Counted from the first letter of the stretch, positions 18,922 to 30,583 are shown. The stretch: DNA of 44,476 nt from Oceanospirillaceae bacterium (GCA_013215445.1 JABSRA010000038.1:1-44476), one strand, 5' to 3'. Notes: generated by a model from the sequence alone, not told the origin. A program made the numbers and translations.

Positions 18922-20502
18922 TTATTCCCATTCGATAGTCGCAGGCGGCTTACTAGATATATCATAAGTCACCCTTGAAACTCGCGATATTTCGTTGATG
19001 ATTCTACCTGAGACCGTCTCTAATAATTCATAAGGTAAATGTGCCCAACGCGCAGTCATAAAGTCTATGGTTTCCACTGCACGTAGCGCTATCACATATT
19101 CATAGCGTCTTGCATCACCCACGACACCGACCGACTTTACCGGCAAAAACACCGCAAAGGCCTGACTAGTTTTCGCATACCAACCCGATGCGTGGAGCTC
19201 TGCCATGAAAATAGCATCTGCCTCGCGTAATATGTCAGCAAATTCTTTAGTGACTTCACCTAAAATACGCACACCTAAGCCCGGACCTGGGAAAGGGTGA
19301 CGATAGACCATTTTTTCCGGCAGTCCCAATTCGAGACCCAATTTGCGCACTTCATCTTTAAACAGCTCACGCAGTGGTTCTACCAGGTCAAACGCCATAT
19401 CATCAGGCAAGCCACCAACATTATGATGGGATTTAATAACATGCGCCTTACCGGTTTTGGCCGCTGCTGATTCGATCACATCCGGATAGATAGTGCCCTG
19501 AGCAAGAAAATGAACATCTTCGATCAGCTGCGCCTGCTGGTCAAATATCTCGATAAAGGTATTGCCGATAATTTTGCGTTTTTGCTCTGGGTCACTCACG
19601 CCTTGCAGACGCCCCAAAAACAAATCAGCGGCGTCAGCACGTATCACACGCACCCCCATGTTATCCGCGAACATGGCCATGACTTGGTCGCCCTCTTCCT
19701 TGCGCAATAGACCATTGTCGACAAATACGCAGGTTAGCTGATCGCCGATAGCTTTGTGCAAGAGTGCAGCGACTACTGAAGAGTCAACACCGCCAGACAA
19801 GCCTAACAGAACTTTGTTATCACCAACTTGAGCACGCACTTTCTCTATTTGATCAGCAACGATATTGGCAGATGTCCACAGTGGCTCCGTTTGGCAAATA
19901 TCAATAGCAAAGCGCTCAAGTATGGCACCGCCCTGCTTGGTATGGGTCACTTCTGGATGAAACTGTACGCCGTAGTATTTTTTTATTGGATCACACATAG
20001 CCGCTATCGGCGCAGATTCCGTGGAGGCCGAGACACTAAAGCCCTCAGGCAATTCCACTACTTTATCCCCATGGCTCATCCACACATCGAGTAGTGAAGC
20101 GCCGTTATTCGCTAGCTGATCTTCTAATCCATCGAGTAGCGGCCCACAGCTGTGAGACAGCTTAACCTTGGCGTAGCCAAACTCACGCAGAGCAGAACCT
20201 TCAACCTTACCACCTAACTGAGCAGCCATGGCCTGCATTCCATAACAGATACCAAGAATAGGCACATTGGCATCAAAGACAACCTGCGACACTCTCGGTG
20301 ACTCTCCAGCGGTAACTGACTCGGGACCACCCGCCAAAATAAAACCTTTGGCATTAAAAGCAGAGATTTCTTGCTCGGCACAATCCCAGGGATAGATTTC
20401 ACAGTAAACGCCAATTTCTCTTACCCTGCGAGCAATGAGCTGGGTGTACTGTGAACCAAAATCTAGGATTAATATTCTCTGTGAATGTATATCTGCGCTC
20501 AT
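18922..20502 (-). CDS. guaA: GMP synthase (glutamine-hydrolysing)
   Basis: GuaA aminates XMP to GMP. The N-terminal class I glutaminase has GICYGMQAM (nucleophile Cys) and the [11 protein letters not shown]is/Glu pair. The ATP-pyrophosphatase domain carries [15 protein letters not shown], and the C-terminal dimerisation domain ends in the conserved PPATIEWE. The ATG at 20502 has GGAG eight bases upstream and gives 526 residues, near the usual 525; the open frame begins eight codons higher. It follows guaB, with a strong terminator between them. Confidence 0.97.
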   Translation of the reverse strand: MSADIHSQRILILDFGSQYTQLIARRVREIGVYCEIYPWDCAEQEISAFNAKGFILAGGPESVTAGESPRVSQVVFDANVPILGICYGMQAMAAQLGGKVEGSALREFGYAKVKLSHSCGPLLDGLEDQLANNGASLLDVWMSHGDKVVELPEGFSVSASTESAPIAAMCDPIKKYYGVQFHPEVTHTKQGGAILERFAIDICQTEPLWTSANIVADQIEKVRAQVGDNKVLLGLSGGVDSSVVAALLHKAIGDQLTCVFVDNGLLRKEEGDQVMAMFADNMGVRVIRADAADLFLGRLQGVSDPEQKRKIIGNTFIEIFDQQAQLIEDVHFLAQGTIYPDVIESAAAKTGKAHVIKSHHNVGGLPDDMAFDLVEPLRELFKDEVRKLGLELGLPEKMVYRHPFPGPGLGVRILGEVTKEFADILREADAIFMAELHASGWYAKTSQAFAVFLPVKSVGVVGDARRYEYVIALRAVETIDFMTARWAHLPYELLETVSGRIINEISRVSRVTYDISSKPPATIEWE

Positions 20503-20537
20503 CTGTGTTACTCCATCGTCGTACATTTAGCCTTAGC

Positions 20538-20576
20538 CAAAAAAAAAAGCGGGGTGCTGTTGCACCCCACTTTTGA
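20538..20576 (-). terminator. Rho-independent terminator between guaB and guaA
   Basis: On the minus strand GGGGTGC and GCACCCC form a seven-pair GC-rich stem (20551-20568), extendable by flanking pairs, with an AACA loop and about ten T after it. It lies 12 bp past the guaB stop. It should end most guaB transcripts, so guaA needs read-through or its own promoter. Confidence 0.9.
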
Positions 20577-20588
20577 CGAATACTTCAA

Positions 20589-22133
<1,545 letters not shown>

Positions 22134-22214
22134 TTAGAATTAAACGCTTTCAAGGCAAAGCAATCAAATTAAAATTATATAAACTAATCTGTCGCTTTGG
22201 TTTATTATAAGCAC

Positions 22215-23600
22215 ATGAAACTATATAAGAATATTCGAGGCACTGAGCCTAGCAGACCTAGCCGCAGTCGAAACATTGGTGCTGATACTAGCGCCATTTC
22301 TGTTACCCAACTGAATAGACAAGTCAAATCTTTACTGGAAAATTCATTTCTCAGCATTAGAGTGCAGGGAGAGCTATCCAACTTTGCCAAGCCAAGTTCC
22401 GGTCACTGGTACTTCACCCTTAAAGATAGCGGCGCTCAAATTCGCTGCGCCATGTTTAAAGGCAGTAATCGCCAACTAAATTTCAGCCCCAAAGAAGGTG
22501 ATGCTGTCATTGTTATGGCCAAAGTCAGCTTATATGAAGGGCGTGGTGACTATCAACTAATCTGCAACAGCATGGAAGAGGCAGGGTCAGGACGCTTACA
22601 GATGGCGTTTGAGCAGCTAAAATCAAAGCTATTAAAAGAGGGATTATTCGACGCTAGCTATAAACGCCCAGTCCCTTCTCTGCCCAATCACCTAGCCGTG
22701 ATCACCTCGCCAACGGGGGCCGCTATTCATGATGTTTTGAGCGTTCTTAAGCGCAGGTTTCCCGCTTTGCCAATCAGCATCTTCCCCTGCCAGGTACAAG
22801 GTGCGCAGGCCAGCGCTAGTATCATTAAAGCCCTGCAACAGGTTCGCCAAACAGATTGTGATTTAATTCTGCTCACCAGAGGTGGCGGCTCGCTTGAAGA
22901 TCTATGGCCATTCAATGAAGAACCACTCGCCCGAGCCATGTTTGCCTGCCCGATACCTATCATTAGCGCCATTGGCCATGAAGTTGATTTTTCCATCAGC
23001 GATTTGGTTGCTGATTACCGAGCGGCAACCCCCTCTGCGGCAGCCGAATTTATTAGCCCAGATCAAGATAGCCTTAAAATTCACATCGACCAATTGCAGC
23101 AACGTTTGACCACACAGGTTCGCCATCGTATTTCTTACCTGCGCAATAAGTTAAACGCAACATCGGCAAAACTCAGATCTCCAGCGGAACGACTAACCGT
23201 ACAAAAATTACGCCTAGAGAACTTACAAAACCGCCTAAACAAACCCGCCAATGATAAACTTGTTTATTTACAACAAAAACTAAACATACTTAAGCAACAG
23301 CTTAATTCAAAAACACCACGACCTTTAATAAAATCTCATCGCTCGACCCTCAACCACCTCAGCACTCGCTATCAACAGCTAGCGGTACAACAAGTATTGC
23401 AAAAAAGACAACACTTACAGGCCGTTGCTACCTTATTACACAGCATCAGCCCACTGGCAACCTTAGATCGAGGATACTCAATTACACGCAGCCAAAACCA
23501 GCAGCTAATCGCAAACACCGCTGAGGTAAGCGTCGGACAGAGTATTACCACCACCTTAAAATCCGGGGAACTGATCAGCACCATCACCCAGATCAAATAA
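22215..23600 (+). CDS. xseA: Exodeoxyribonuclease VII large subunit
   Basis: XseA, with XseB, degrades single-stranded DNA in both directions to oligonucleotides. An OB-fold starts with SVTQLNRQVKSLLENSF and GELSNFAKPSSGHWYFTLKD. The catalytic domain follows with ITSPTGAAIHDVL, LTRGGGSLEDLWPFN and AIGHEVDFSISDLVADYRA. A long coiled coil and the terminal LDRGYSI motif complete it. I start at the ATG at 22215 (461 residues, near the usual 450-460) rather than a TTG six codons up. The ribosome-binding site is weak for both. No xseB is in the window. Confidence 0.94.
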   Translation: MKLYKNIRGTEPSRPSRSRNIGADTSAISVTQLNRQVKSLLENSFLSIRVQGELSNFAKPSSGHWYFTLKDSGAQIRCAMFKGSNRQLNFSPKEGDAVIVMAKVSLYEGRGDYQLICNSMEEAGSGRLQMAFEQLKSKLLKEGLFDASYKRPVPSLPNHLAVITSPTGAAIHDVLSVLKRRFPALPISIFPCQVQGAQASASIIKALQQVRQTDCDLILLTRGGGSLEDLWPFNEEPLARAMFACPIPIISAIGHEVDFSISDLVADYRAATPSAAAEFISPDQDSLKIHIDQLQQRLTTQVRHRISYLRNKLNATSAKLRSPAERLTVQKLRLENLQNRLNKPANDKLVYLQQKLNILKQQLNSKTPRPLIKSHRSTLNHLSTRYQQLAVQQVLQKRQHLQAVATLLHSISPLATLDRGYSITRSQNQQLIANTAEVSVGQSITTTLKSGELISTITQIK

Positions 23601-23951
23601 TCCAATGATACTTTTCAATAACCCACCCTGAGACCACAGCATCACTTACTCGCAAGGCATGATAACGACACTGGGTGACACGGCGTTAATAACCGACTTA
23701 ACACCCATAAAACGGGTGCTCATTAACGCCGCTATCAGCCATCATCTGGCCTACCCTTACTTTGGCGTTACGCTGAAGCCTCACATTATCCGCAGAACAA
23801 AGTATTTATTGAGTAGAGCTGAGCTCAGCTGAATATGCTCAGCACCCTCCTCCTTGTAATCAGTTTTGGCCTGCAAACAGTTATGACGCTAGAGCCAATT
23901 AATATTCTATGTTAGCCTTACTTTTTCACTAGACTAACGAGATAGAATAAC
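23601..23951. other. Spacer with a long nested hairpin and a 14-bp palindrome
   Basis: No gene is seen in these 351 bp. GGCGTTAAT (23682-23690) pairs with ATTAACGCC (23722-23730), and inside them ACACCC (23701) pairs with GGGTG (23714), giving a 49-base nested stem-loop. AGCTGAGCTCAGCT at 23817-23830 is a perfect 14-bp palindrome. Neither is followed by a T run. Possible roles are transcript-end processing of xseA or a repressor site before fklB. Confidence 0.5.
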
Positions 23952-24578
23952 ATGTCAAAACTGATCATTGAAACAATGGAACAATGCGCCAGCTATGGAA
24001 TTGGCCGTCAAATGGGTGACCAATTAGCACAAAATGGCTTTGATGGGATTGATTTCAATGTACTGGCCGCTGGTATTGAAGACTCTTACACAGGTCAAGA
24101 ACCCCGCATCTCAGTAGAAAAAATTCAGGACGCTTTTACTAAATTAAATGAAATAATGAAAAAGGCACAAGAGGAACAACAAAAAGAGGCGAGCGCTGCA
24201 GGCACCGTTTTTCTTGCTGAAAACGCAAAAAACGAGCAAGTAACCACTTTGGATTCTGGACTACAATACGAGATTCTAGAGGAGGGAGATGCACAAGCTG
24301 AAAAAGCCACGGCAGAGTCAACGGTTCGCTGCCACTACCATGGTACCTTTATCGATGGCAGCACCTTTGACAGTTCATATGACAGGGGCCAGCCTGCGGA
24401 ATTCCCAGTCAGTGGTGTCATTGCCGGCTGGACAGAGGCCTTACAGCTAATGAATATCGGGGCGAAGTGGAAGCTCAGCATCCCCTTTGAACTAGCCTAT
24501 GGAGCCAACGGTTCAGCCGGTTCAATCCCACCTTGCGCAACCTTAGTCTTCGACGTTGAGTTGCTAGCGATTGTATAA
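23952..24578 (+). CDS. fklB: FKBP-type peptidyl-prolyl isomerase FklB (FKBP22)
   Basis: FklB is a cytoplasmic prolyl isomerase. No signal peptide is present. Residues about 1-85 form the helical dimerisation arm (ASYGIGRQMGDQLAQNGFDG). The FKBP domain (about 100-208) has SGLQYEIL, VRCHYHGTFIDGSTFDSS, PAEFPVSGVIAGWTEALQLM, ELAYGANGSAGSIPPCATLVF and DVELL. Length (208) and layout match E. coli FklB rather than periplasmic FkpA. The downstream hydrolase starts three bases after its stop, so the two form an operon. Confidence 0.93.
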   Translation: MSKLIIETMEQCASYGIGRQMGDQLAQNGFDGIDFNVLAAGIEDSYTGQEPRISVEKIQDAFTKLNEIMKKAQEEQQKEASAAGTVFLAENAKNEQVTTLDSGLQYEILEEGDAQAEKATAESTVRCHYHGTFIDGSTFDSSYDRGQPAEFPVSGVIAGWTEALQLMNIGAKWKLSIPFELAYGANGSAGSIPPCATLVFDVELLAIV

Positions 24579-24581
24579 TCG

Positions 24582-25340
24582 ATGAAACTACATTACCAAA
24601 TCAGTGGCGAGGGAACGCCACTGATTATTTTACACGGACTATTTGGCACCTTAGAAAACTGGGGCAGTCAAATATCGGCGTTGGGGCAACACCATCAAGT
24701 GATCGCTGTCGATTTGCGAAATCACGGTAGAAGCCCTCATTGCGACAGTATGGATTACCCGTCAATGGCGAGAGATGTCATAGAGCTGATGGATGATTTA
24801 AAGTTAGCCTCAGCGTCGATGATCGGCCATTCAATGGGCGGCAAAGTAGCGATGCAAATCGCCCTTGAACACCCCCTATACTTAGACAAACTGATTGTGG
24901 TAGATATAGCTCCAGTTCAATACAGCGCTCATCATCAGCATATTTTTGAGGGGTTGTTTAGCATTGATTTAGCTTCTCTGAGCTCAAGATCAGCAGCTGA
25001 TAAGCAGCTAGCGGCTTATATCCCAGAGCAAGGCGTTAGGGCCTTCCTCTTAAAAAACCTCTATCGAAACCAGCAGAAAACCTTTGCCTGGCGGCCTAAT
25101 ATAGCAGCGTTACACAGCCAATATCACAATATTAGTCAAGCTCCTCACGGAACAGCATTCAACGGCCGCACCTTATTTATCAAGGGGAAGAACTCAGATT
25201 ATCTGCTACCTGAACACCAGCAGACAATTAATAACTTGTTTAGCTGCGCCACCTTCAAAATAATAGAGGGTGCTGGCCATTGGCCTCACGCAGAAAAGCC
25301 GAAAACTTTTAGCTCAATCATCCTCAGATTCTTAACGTAA
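24582..25340 (+). CDS. ybfF: Alpha/beta-hydrolase, YbfF-type esterase
   Basis: A 252-residue alpha/beta-hydrolase. The oxyanion segment LHGLFGTLENWGSQ, the DLRNHGRSPH strand and the nucleophile elbow GHSMGGKVAMQIAL (Ser near residue 87) match the YbfF family. The acid is likely in FIKGKNSDYL and the catalytic His in EGAGHWPHAEKP near the C-terminus. E. coli YbfF hydrolyses acyl-CoA and short-chain esters in vitro; its physiological role is unknown. Tight spacing after fklB indicates cotranscription. Confidence 0.88.
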   Translation: MKLHYQISGEGTPLIILHGLFGTLENWGSQISALGQHHQVIAVDLRNHGRSPHCDSMDYPSMARDVIELMDDLKLASASMIGHSMGGKVAMQIALEHPLYLDKLIVVDIAPVQYSAHHQHIFEGLFSIDLASLSSRSAADKQLAAYIPEQGVRAFLLKNLYRNQQKTFAWRPNIAALHSQYHNISQAPHGTAFNGRTLFIKGKNSDYLLPEHQQTINNLFSCATFKIIEGAGHWPHAEKPKTFSSIILRFLT

Positions 25341-25345
25341 ACACT

Positions 25346-25543
25346 ATGCCCTATAATTTTATAATCACCAAAGTTTTTCCCATTTGTGCAATTGTACTGA
25401 TTTATTGGATTGGCTCTTATGACTTACCCAATCTATTTTTTCTGCCTATCGCACTATTGATTGCAGGATTGGTTTTTTATGTCACTAAGAAATATGGGGA
25501 TAAAACAACAGAACCGGAAGAGCGAGAAACAAAGGAAAAATGA
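25346..25543 (+). CDS. Small two-segment membrane protein of unknown function
   Basis: A 65-residue ORF begins six bases after the ybfF stop and keeps its direction. Two hydrophobic segments (about residues 6-22 and 29-46) are joined by a short polar turn, followed by a highly charged tail (KKYGDKTTEPEERETKEK). I recognise no family. Operon position and amino-acid composition make it likely to be real. Confidence 0.6.
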   Translation: MPYNFIITKVFPICAIVLIYWIGSYDLPNLFFLPIALLIAGLVFYVTKKYGDKTTEPEERETKEK

Positions 25544-25588
25544 TAGGGACTCAATATTTCGTATGATAGAACGGGATAAATAAAGAAA

Positions 25589-26575
25589 TTATACGCTTTG
25601 GTCGATCAAAAAACCCTCGGGAAACGATTTAGAAAAAGCCCCCGAGTCAACTAGCTGGGTATTTAAACGCCGCAGTGTTTCTTGAATATCACTGATTTGT
25701 TTATTGTACTCAGTCAGCACCGCCATCGAGTTTTCAGTACTTTGCTTACGAGCTTCAAGCAATGCTTGATTCCGCTCCTGCTTTGCCTCTTTAAGCTCTG
25801 CCTCTGCTAGAAACTCTTCACGCTCCAACTGCTGCTGCTCAAGCTTTACCTGGGCATCACGAGCGACACTAGAGACATCATTAATGGAAGAACCGTCAGA
25901 TTCTCGTATATCAGAGAGCGCCCTCATCGCCAGCGACTTAGCTTCTGCGGCGATTTTTCGATCGGCGGCAGAGGGTTCAGAGACAGACAGAGCTGCTCTT
26001 ATAATAATCTGTGCTTTTTCAAGCGTAGCCTCAGGGTTATTTTCTATTGCGGATGTATCGATAGAAACCTGACCAGAAGTGGCGTATAGCTGACCATCTG
26101 GACCACTGGTAAAGTCAAAGCTAGGAGCTCCAGCATAGGCGCCACCAATGGATGCATGGGTTTGCTCATGTGCCCTTACCTCTCTATCCCTAGACGCTAA
26201 TTGTTGAGTGATCTTTAACTCTGCTTGCTGCAGATCTCTTGCAACATTTATTTCGCTGGACACAGTCTCTGCAAGTGAGGGGGCGGTATCTATATTTGCC
26301 TCGGGCGCAGGGGAGTTCGGTTGAATGTCATTTGAAATATTGGGGAACTGACCATAAACGGCAACAGCAGCATCTGCACCAGCCACCAGCTGAGTAACAA
26401 CTGAGCTAGTCTGAACAGAAGTGGCAGTCCGCTCAACAGCGAGACTCTCCCGCTCATGGGACTGTAACTGTTGTATCGCGGCACTACTTGGCGACGCGAG
26501 TTTTTGGCTATTATCCTGTATCGCGAGAGAGGATACAGAATTACCAGTATTAATACTCAAGCTTTGCAATTCCAT
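25589..26575 (-). CDS. Putative metalloprotease, SprA-related family
   Basis: A 328-residue protein with a zinc-binding HEQTH motif in REVRAHEQTHASIGGAYAG (near residue 140) followed by FDFTSGPDGQLYATSGQVSID and ENNPEATLEKAQIIIRAAL. This pattern is that of the SprA-related putative metalloprotease family (Pfam PF12118 from memory). The N-terminal 110 residues are low-complexity Ser/Gln/Ala-rich; residues about 225-310 form a charged coiled coil. No signal peptide is visible. A strong AGGAGG precedes the ATG by four bases. It lies 14 bp after the small gene upstream. Substrate is unknown. Confidence 0.78.
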   Translation of the reverse strand: MELQSLSINTGNSVSSLAIQDNSQKLASPSSAAIQQLQSHERESLAVERTATSVQTSSVVTQLVAGADAAVAVYGQFPNISNDIQPNSPAPEANIDTAPSLAETVSSEINVARDLQQAELKITQQLASRDREVRAHEQTHASIGGAYAGAPSFDFTSGPDGQLYATSGQVSIDTSAIENNPEATLEKAQIIIRAALSVSEPSAADRKIAAEAKSLAMRALSDIRESDGSSINDVSSVARDAQVKLEQQQLEREEFLAEAELKEAKQERNQALLEARKQSTENSMAVLTEYNKQISDIQETLRRLNTQLVDSGAFSKSFPEGFLIDQSV

Positions 26576-26589
26576 TTAACCTCCTACCG

Positions 26590-26835
26590 CTAAACTACCA
26601 CATCTACATTAGTCCCAAGCACTTCACTAATACTAGTAACAACCTTCGTAGCAGCCGCCTCCTGTGTAGCAGACAGTGTAGTTTCAGCAACCGCATTTTC
26701 CAAATCACGACCTGAGGCACTCTCCGGCACTTCAGCTTTACCTGATCCGTGAAAGTCTCCAGCCACTCTTGGGTTATTGTCGAGGCCTCTGTTTAAACCG
26801 ATCATACCTGTTTGTAATGAGTTGGTAACATTCAT
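26590..26835 (-). CDS. Small protein with flagellar-rod-like N-terminus, unknown function
   Basis: The ATG at 26835 gives 81 residues and follows an AGGTGG site; the open frame starts nine codons higher. The opening NSLQTGMIGLNRGLDNN resembles the start of flagellar rod/hook proteins, and the end AAATKVVTSISEVLGTNVDVV resembles their C-terminal helix. It has no middle domain. Such proteins are known near flagellar genes in some bacteria, but none are here. It is the first gene of a two-gene unit with the metalloprotease-like protein. Confidence 0.62.
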   Translation of the reverse strand: MNVTNSLQTGMIGLNRGLDNNPRVAGDFHGSGKAEVPESASGRDLENAVAETTLSATQEAAATKVVTSISEVLGTNVDVVV

Positions 26836-26982
26836 AACAATCAATCCACCTTTTTCTAACAAGCTTTAAACACAAAATAATGATGACTAGCCTGCCAATT
26901 AAATATGTATTTTTCAGAGAAAAACCTTGCATTAGCCAGTATAGATCATTTAATAGACAATTCCAAATTTAAGCAGATATTA

Positions 26983-27666
26983 CTAAAGTATTTTATCAAG
27001 CTGCAGGTACTTAGCAGCTGCTTGGGGATCTCTATCATTGAGGAAGGGTATTTCGCCAATTAATGGGGCTCTGATCGCCTGGCGTAAATATTCAATACTG
27101 TCACCACTAACTTCCATCTGCGGATCTACTCGGTTAGCCACCCAGCCCGCAAGTTTAATACCATCTCTTAGAATAGCTTCCTGAGTCAGCAGCGCATGGT
27201 TAATACAACCGAGCTTAATACCCACCACTAAGATTACCGCAAGGTTTAGTTCGACGGGTAACTGAGCCATCGTCTCGCGATTATTAAGCGGCACCCGCCA
27301 GCCGCCAGCTCCTTCAACGAGGATAAAATCAGCTTTTGTCATCATCGCTCCACGACAAAAACCCGACAGACGATGTACCTCTAATTTTCGCCCTTCCTGT
27401 GCAGCAGCTACATGGGGAGCAACCGCTGCCTTTAACGCCACCGGATTGACTTGTTGATAACTTAATTTTATCGATGCGCTCGCCATTAACTTGAGCGCAT
27501 CATCATTCACCAACCCTTGTTGTGTCTCTTCACAGCCAGCGGCTATTGGCTTCAAACCGTAACAACTCAACCCGCGATTGTTAGCCGATTCTAATAGCGC
27601 CTGCGCCACAAAGGTCTTGCCAACATCGGTATCTGTTCCCGCTATGAAAAATTTATAGCTGGCCAT
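26983..27666 (-). CDS. bioD: Dethiobiotin synthetase BioD
   Basis: BioD closes the ureido ring of dethiobiotin from 7,8-diaminopelargonate, CO2 and ATP. The 227-residue P-loop protein has FIAGTDTDVGKTFVAQALL (Walker A), GLKPIAAGC, LVEGAGGWRVPL and WVANRVDP, all family signatures. It is last in the minus-strand bio operon and its start overlaps the bioC end by 14 bp. Confidence 0.96.
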   Translation of the reverse strand: MASYKFFIAGTDTDVGKTFVAQALLESANNRGLSCYGLKPIAAGCEETQQGLVNDDALKLMASASIKLSYQQVNPVALKAAVAPHVAAAQEGRKLEVHRLSGFCRGAMMTKADFILVEGAGGWRVPLNNRETMAQLPVELNLAVILVVGIKLGCINHALLTQEAILRDGIKLAGWVANRVDPQMEVSGDSIEYLRQAIRAPLIGEIPFLNDRDPQAAAKYLQLDKIL

Positions 27667-28510
27667 TAGCTACCCCTTTTTGCCGCTCGACAGGGTCTGT
27701 CTGAGCTTTTCTCAAACAGAGATAATAAACCTCATAACTGGCAGGCAGCTTGCCATTTCCCTGTCTAAAACTCTCGTAATTGCGCTTGAATTTTTTGATT
27801 TTTATACGCCCAGTCAGACCCTTGGCTTCCCCTGCATTCATATTGTGCGCACCTATATTTTTAAGATCCGTGGTGAGCTGCTGCAATTTCTCATATTCAA
27901 GCACGCGCATTTGTTGTCGATTCACTTCGACGCTCAAGGATGCAGGTAAACTGGTCAAAATTTCCTCTCGCGGGGCAAATTTATTGACGTGCACCTTATC
28001 ATCCACACCCTGCCAAGATAGACGCAACTCATTCAAACTGGCTGGCCCTAAACTAGAGATTAGCGCCAGTCCACCGGGCTTGAGCACTCTGTCTATTTCC
28101 GAAAAAAGTTGCACTAAATTTTCACACCATTGAATGGCTAAACTTGAAAACAGTAATCCGATGCTATTGGAGGCGAGCGGCAGAGCTTCTGCATCTGCAC
28201 ATACCCATTTAAAGGAGTCCCTACCGGGCATTGACTTTGCGTGTTCCAGCATGCCCTGTGCTATATCCAGACAAATTAACTCTGAGTGGGGAAATAACGC
28301 CGCCAATTTTTCAGAAAAATAGCCAGTGCCCGAACCTAAATCCAATACTGGGTAAATTTTCTTAGTGGAAACTGTCGACGCCGTTTTCAGCTGGCATATT
28401 TGCAGCAGTTCGTTACCCACATCACGTTGTAACTGTGCGGAACGATCATAACTATTGGCGGCTCGACTAAAGGAGCTGGCAACCCTAGATTTACTTATTT
28501 GAGATGACAT
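27653..28510 (-). CDS. bioC: Malonyl-ACP O-methyltransferase BioC
   Basis: BioC methylates malonyl-ACP so that the fatty-acid cycle can build the pimeloyl chain. The 285-residue protein shows SAM motif I LDLGSGTGYFSEKLA (about residue 50), the acidic LICLDIAQGML strand and the motif ADAEALPLASNSIGLLFSSLAIQWCE typical of BioC. The FSRAANSYDRSAQLQRDVG N-terminus is also characteristic. It overlaps bioH by 20 bp and bioD by 14 bp, so translation is probably coupled through the operon. Confidence 0.94.
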   Translation of the reverse strand: MSSQISKSRVASSFSRAANSYDRSAQLQRDVGNELLQICQLKTASTVSTKKIYPVLDLGSGTGYFSEKLAALFPHSELICLDIAQGMLEHAKSMPGRDSFKWVCADAEALPLASNSIGLLFSSLAIQWCENLVQLFSEIDRVLKPGGLALISSLGPASLNELRLSWQGVDDKVHVNKFAPREEILTSLPASLSVEVNRQQMRVLEYEKLQQLTTDLKNIGAHNMNAGEAKGLTGRIKIKKFKRNYESFRQGNGKLPASYEVYYLCLRKAQTDPVERQKGVANGQL

Positions 28511-29291
28511 TAATTTTTCTGCTGTCTATCGAGCGCATGAAACTGGTAATTTCAGCGCTTATTAATTCCGGATCGGAAACAAAGGGCAAATGCCCTGCAT
28601 TTAACACCTGCACCGTCAATATACGGGGCGACATAACAGGCAGAATTTCAGTTAATTCAGCGGCCACTAACAAGTCTTTTTCTCCGTAGATATGTAGCGA
28701 AGGCAGTGTTAGTTTGGCTAATACAGGCCGACAATCCATTCTCAGCAAACCCAACATATCTGCTAGATGGCTATGGGATACCCCGTTATTTATATGTTTC
28801 AGCATTTTCAATATGGCTCGACCATCAGCGCCACTTAATGCCTGTAATTTATAAAACCCCTGTAAAGTCCTCTGTGCATCGAGCGCTAAATCTCTTGCAA
28901 ATTGCTCAAAGGTAATAACCGGCATCCCATACTGCCAATCAGTTCGCTGTATAAAACAAGGATTACAACTTATGGTTACCAGCGCTTTCAGGCGACCTTT
29001 TAATCGCTCACTAAGCAAAATGGCTAACATTCCGCCCAGAGACCAGCCCAACAATATACTACCGGTGGGAATCTTAGGCGCGATGGCATTGAGCACCTCT
29101 TCGAGGTCTAATTTATCCCCGCTGAATCTCGACCTGCCCAAGCCTGGCAGATCGATACAGGTAATCGCATAGTGCTCGCGTAACTTAGGTATCCAAGCTC
29201 GCCAAATTTCACTGGTTGTCCCCCAGCCATGTAACAAAACCAAACTGGGCTTATCCGCGGCGCTATGTTCAACATGGATATTCAATGTCAA
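28491..29291 (-). CDS. bioH: Pimeloyl-ACP methyl ester esterase BioH
   Basis: BioH removes the methyl group from pimeloyl-ACP methyl ester, ending chain growth. The 266-residue alpha/beta-hydrolase has [14 protein letters not shown] (oxyanion), IDLPGLGRS, the nucleophile elbow [14 protein letters not shown] (Ser near residue 82), [10 protein letters not shown] (Asp) and [12 protein letters not shown] (His). Position between bioF and bioC supports BioH over other hydrolases. It overlaps bioF by 23 bp. Confidence 0.93.
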   Translation of the reverse strand: MTLNIHVEHSAADKPSLVLLHGWGTTSEIWRAWIPKLREHYAITCIDLPGLGRSRFSGDKLDLEEVLNAIAPKIPTGSILLGWSLGGMLAILLSERLKGRLKALVTISCNPCFIQRTDWQYGMPVITFEQFARDLALDAQRTLQGFYKLQALSGADGRAILKMLKHINNGVSHSHLADMLGLLRMDCRPVLAKLTLPSLHIYGEKDLLVAAELTEILPVMSPRILTVQVLNAGHLPFVSDPELISAEITSFMRSIDSRKINVISNK

Positions 29292-30450
29292 TCTCTTTAG
29301 TCACTTGGGCTAATGCCCCTAATAATTGTTTAATATCATTTTCACTGTGCGCTGCACTTAACGTCACTCTCAAGCGGGCCTGCCCTACTGGCACGGTCGG
29401 CGCTCTAATCGCCTTTACCTGCATACCTAAAGCCAGCAACTTATCACTGACGGCCATTGCCGTCTGTGCAGCCCCTATCATAATAGGTTGAATGGCGGTA
29501 GATGATGGTAGTAAATGTAAACCTAGCTGCTCACAACCACCTTTAAATTGCTCAATTAAAAGCGACAAGTGCTCTCTGCGCCAGTGCTCTTTTTGCACGA
29601 TCGCTAAACTAGTACGCGTAGCGGCAGCGATTGCCGGCGGCATACTGGTGGTGTAAATATAGGTTCTCGAAAACTGGATTAAGGTTTCAATGAGCGCTTC
29701 ACTACCTGCCACAAACGCACCACTGGTACCAAAGGCTTTACCTAATGTGCCCATCAATACTGGAACATCCTCCTCACTGAGACCATACATCTCACTACAA
29801 CCCGCCCCTGTTTTACCCAGAACACCGACACCATGTGCATCATCTACCATCAACCAAGCATCATGCGCCTTGGCTGTTTTAACCAGCGCCGGCAGATCCG
29901 CAATATTTCCATCCATGCTAAACACAGCGTCACTGACAACCAGTTTTCTGCTCGCGCTTGAGCGCGCCAATTTAATTGCCAAACTATTCACATCGTTATG
30001 CAGATAGCGCTGAAATGCCGCACCACTTAACAATCCTCCATCGAGCAGCGAAGCGTGATTCAATTTATCTTGAAATACTCCATCACCTTTACCTATTAGT
30101 GCATTAATTACCCCGACATTGGCCATATAACCACTGCAAAATAACAGTGCTCGTGATCGACCGCAGTGTGCTGCCAACTCTAATTCTAATTGATGGTGGT
30201 GATGGCTGTGCCCATTAACGAGGTGCGAGGCACCACCACCCACCCCAAATTCATCAGCGGCCCGCTTAAAACTCGCCACTATCTCAGGATGATTAGCCAG
30301 ACCTAAATAATCGTTGGCACTAAAGTTCAATAATGTCTTACCGTCAACTCGAATGACAGCGCCCTGCGGACTTTGCAATAACTGTCGTCGTCGATACAGA
30401 GACTGTGTCTTGCGCTCGTCCAAAACTTTTTGTAGGTCGTTAAATGACAT
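29269..30450 (-). CDS. bioF: 8-amino-7-oxononanoate synthase BioF
   Basis: BioF condenses pimeloyl-ACP with alanine using PLP. The 393-residue protein has [35 protein letters not shown], the [11 protein letters not shown] motif and the PLP lysine in [16 protein letters not shown] (near residue 240). Length and motif order are standard. It is separated from bioB by 143 bp with two hairpins and overlaps bioH. Confidence 0.96.
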   Translation of the reverse strand: MSFNDLQKVLDERKTQSLYRRRQLLQSPQGAVIRVDGKTLLNFSANDYLGLANHPEIVASFKRAADEFGVGGGASHLVNGHSHHHHQLELELAAHCGRSRALLFCSGYMANVGVINALIGKGDGVFQDKLNHASLLDGGLLSGAAFQRYLHNDVNSLAIKLARSSASRKLVVSDAVFSMDGNIADLPALVKTAKAHDAWLMVDDAHGVGVLGKTGAGCSEMYGLSEEDVPVLMGTLGKAFGTSGAFVAGSEALIETLIQFSRTYIYTTSMPPAIAAATRTSLAIVQKEHWRREHLSLLIEQFKGGCEQLGLHLLPSSTAIQPIMIGAAQTAMAVSDKLLALGMQVKAIRAPTVPVGQARLRVTLSAAHSENDIKQLLGALAQVTKEIDIEYPC

Positions 30451-30506
30451 TAATCATACCAGGGAGCACCCCGTTATTGCCGCTCAAAAAAGATCAACAG
30501 GGGAGA

Positions 30507-30583
30507 GGCGCAACGGCTAACTCTGCAGCTGCGCCCCTTATTAAGACTGAGCAATTATGTATTTGAAAATACAGTCATTGCTC
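30507..30583 (-). other. Two hairpins between bioB and bioF
   Basis: GAGCAAT (30549-30555) pairs with ATTGCTC (30577-30583) and, within it, TGTATTT (30558-30564) with AAATACA (30567-30573), making a long nearly perfect stem. A second stem is GGCGCA (30507-30512) with TGCGCC (30530-30535). No T run follows on the minus strand. They may stabilise or process the bioB message relative to bioFHCD. Confidence 0.5.
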
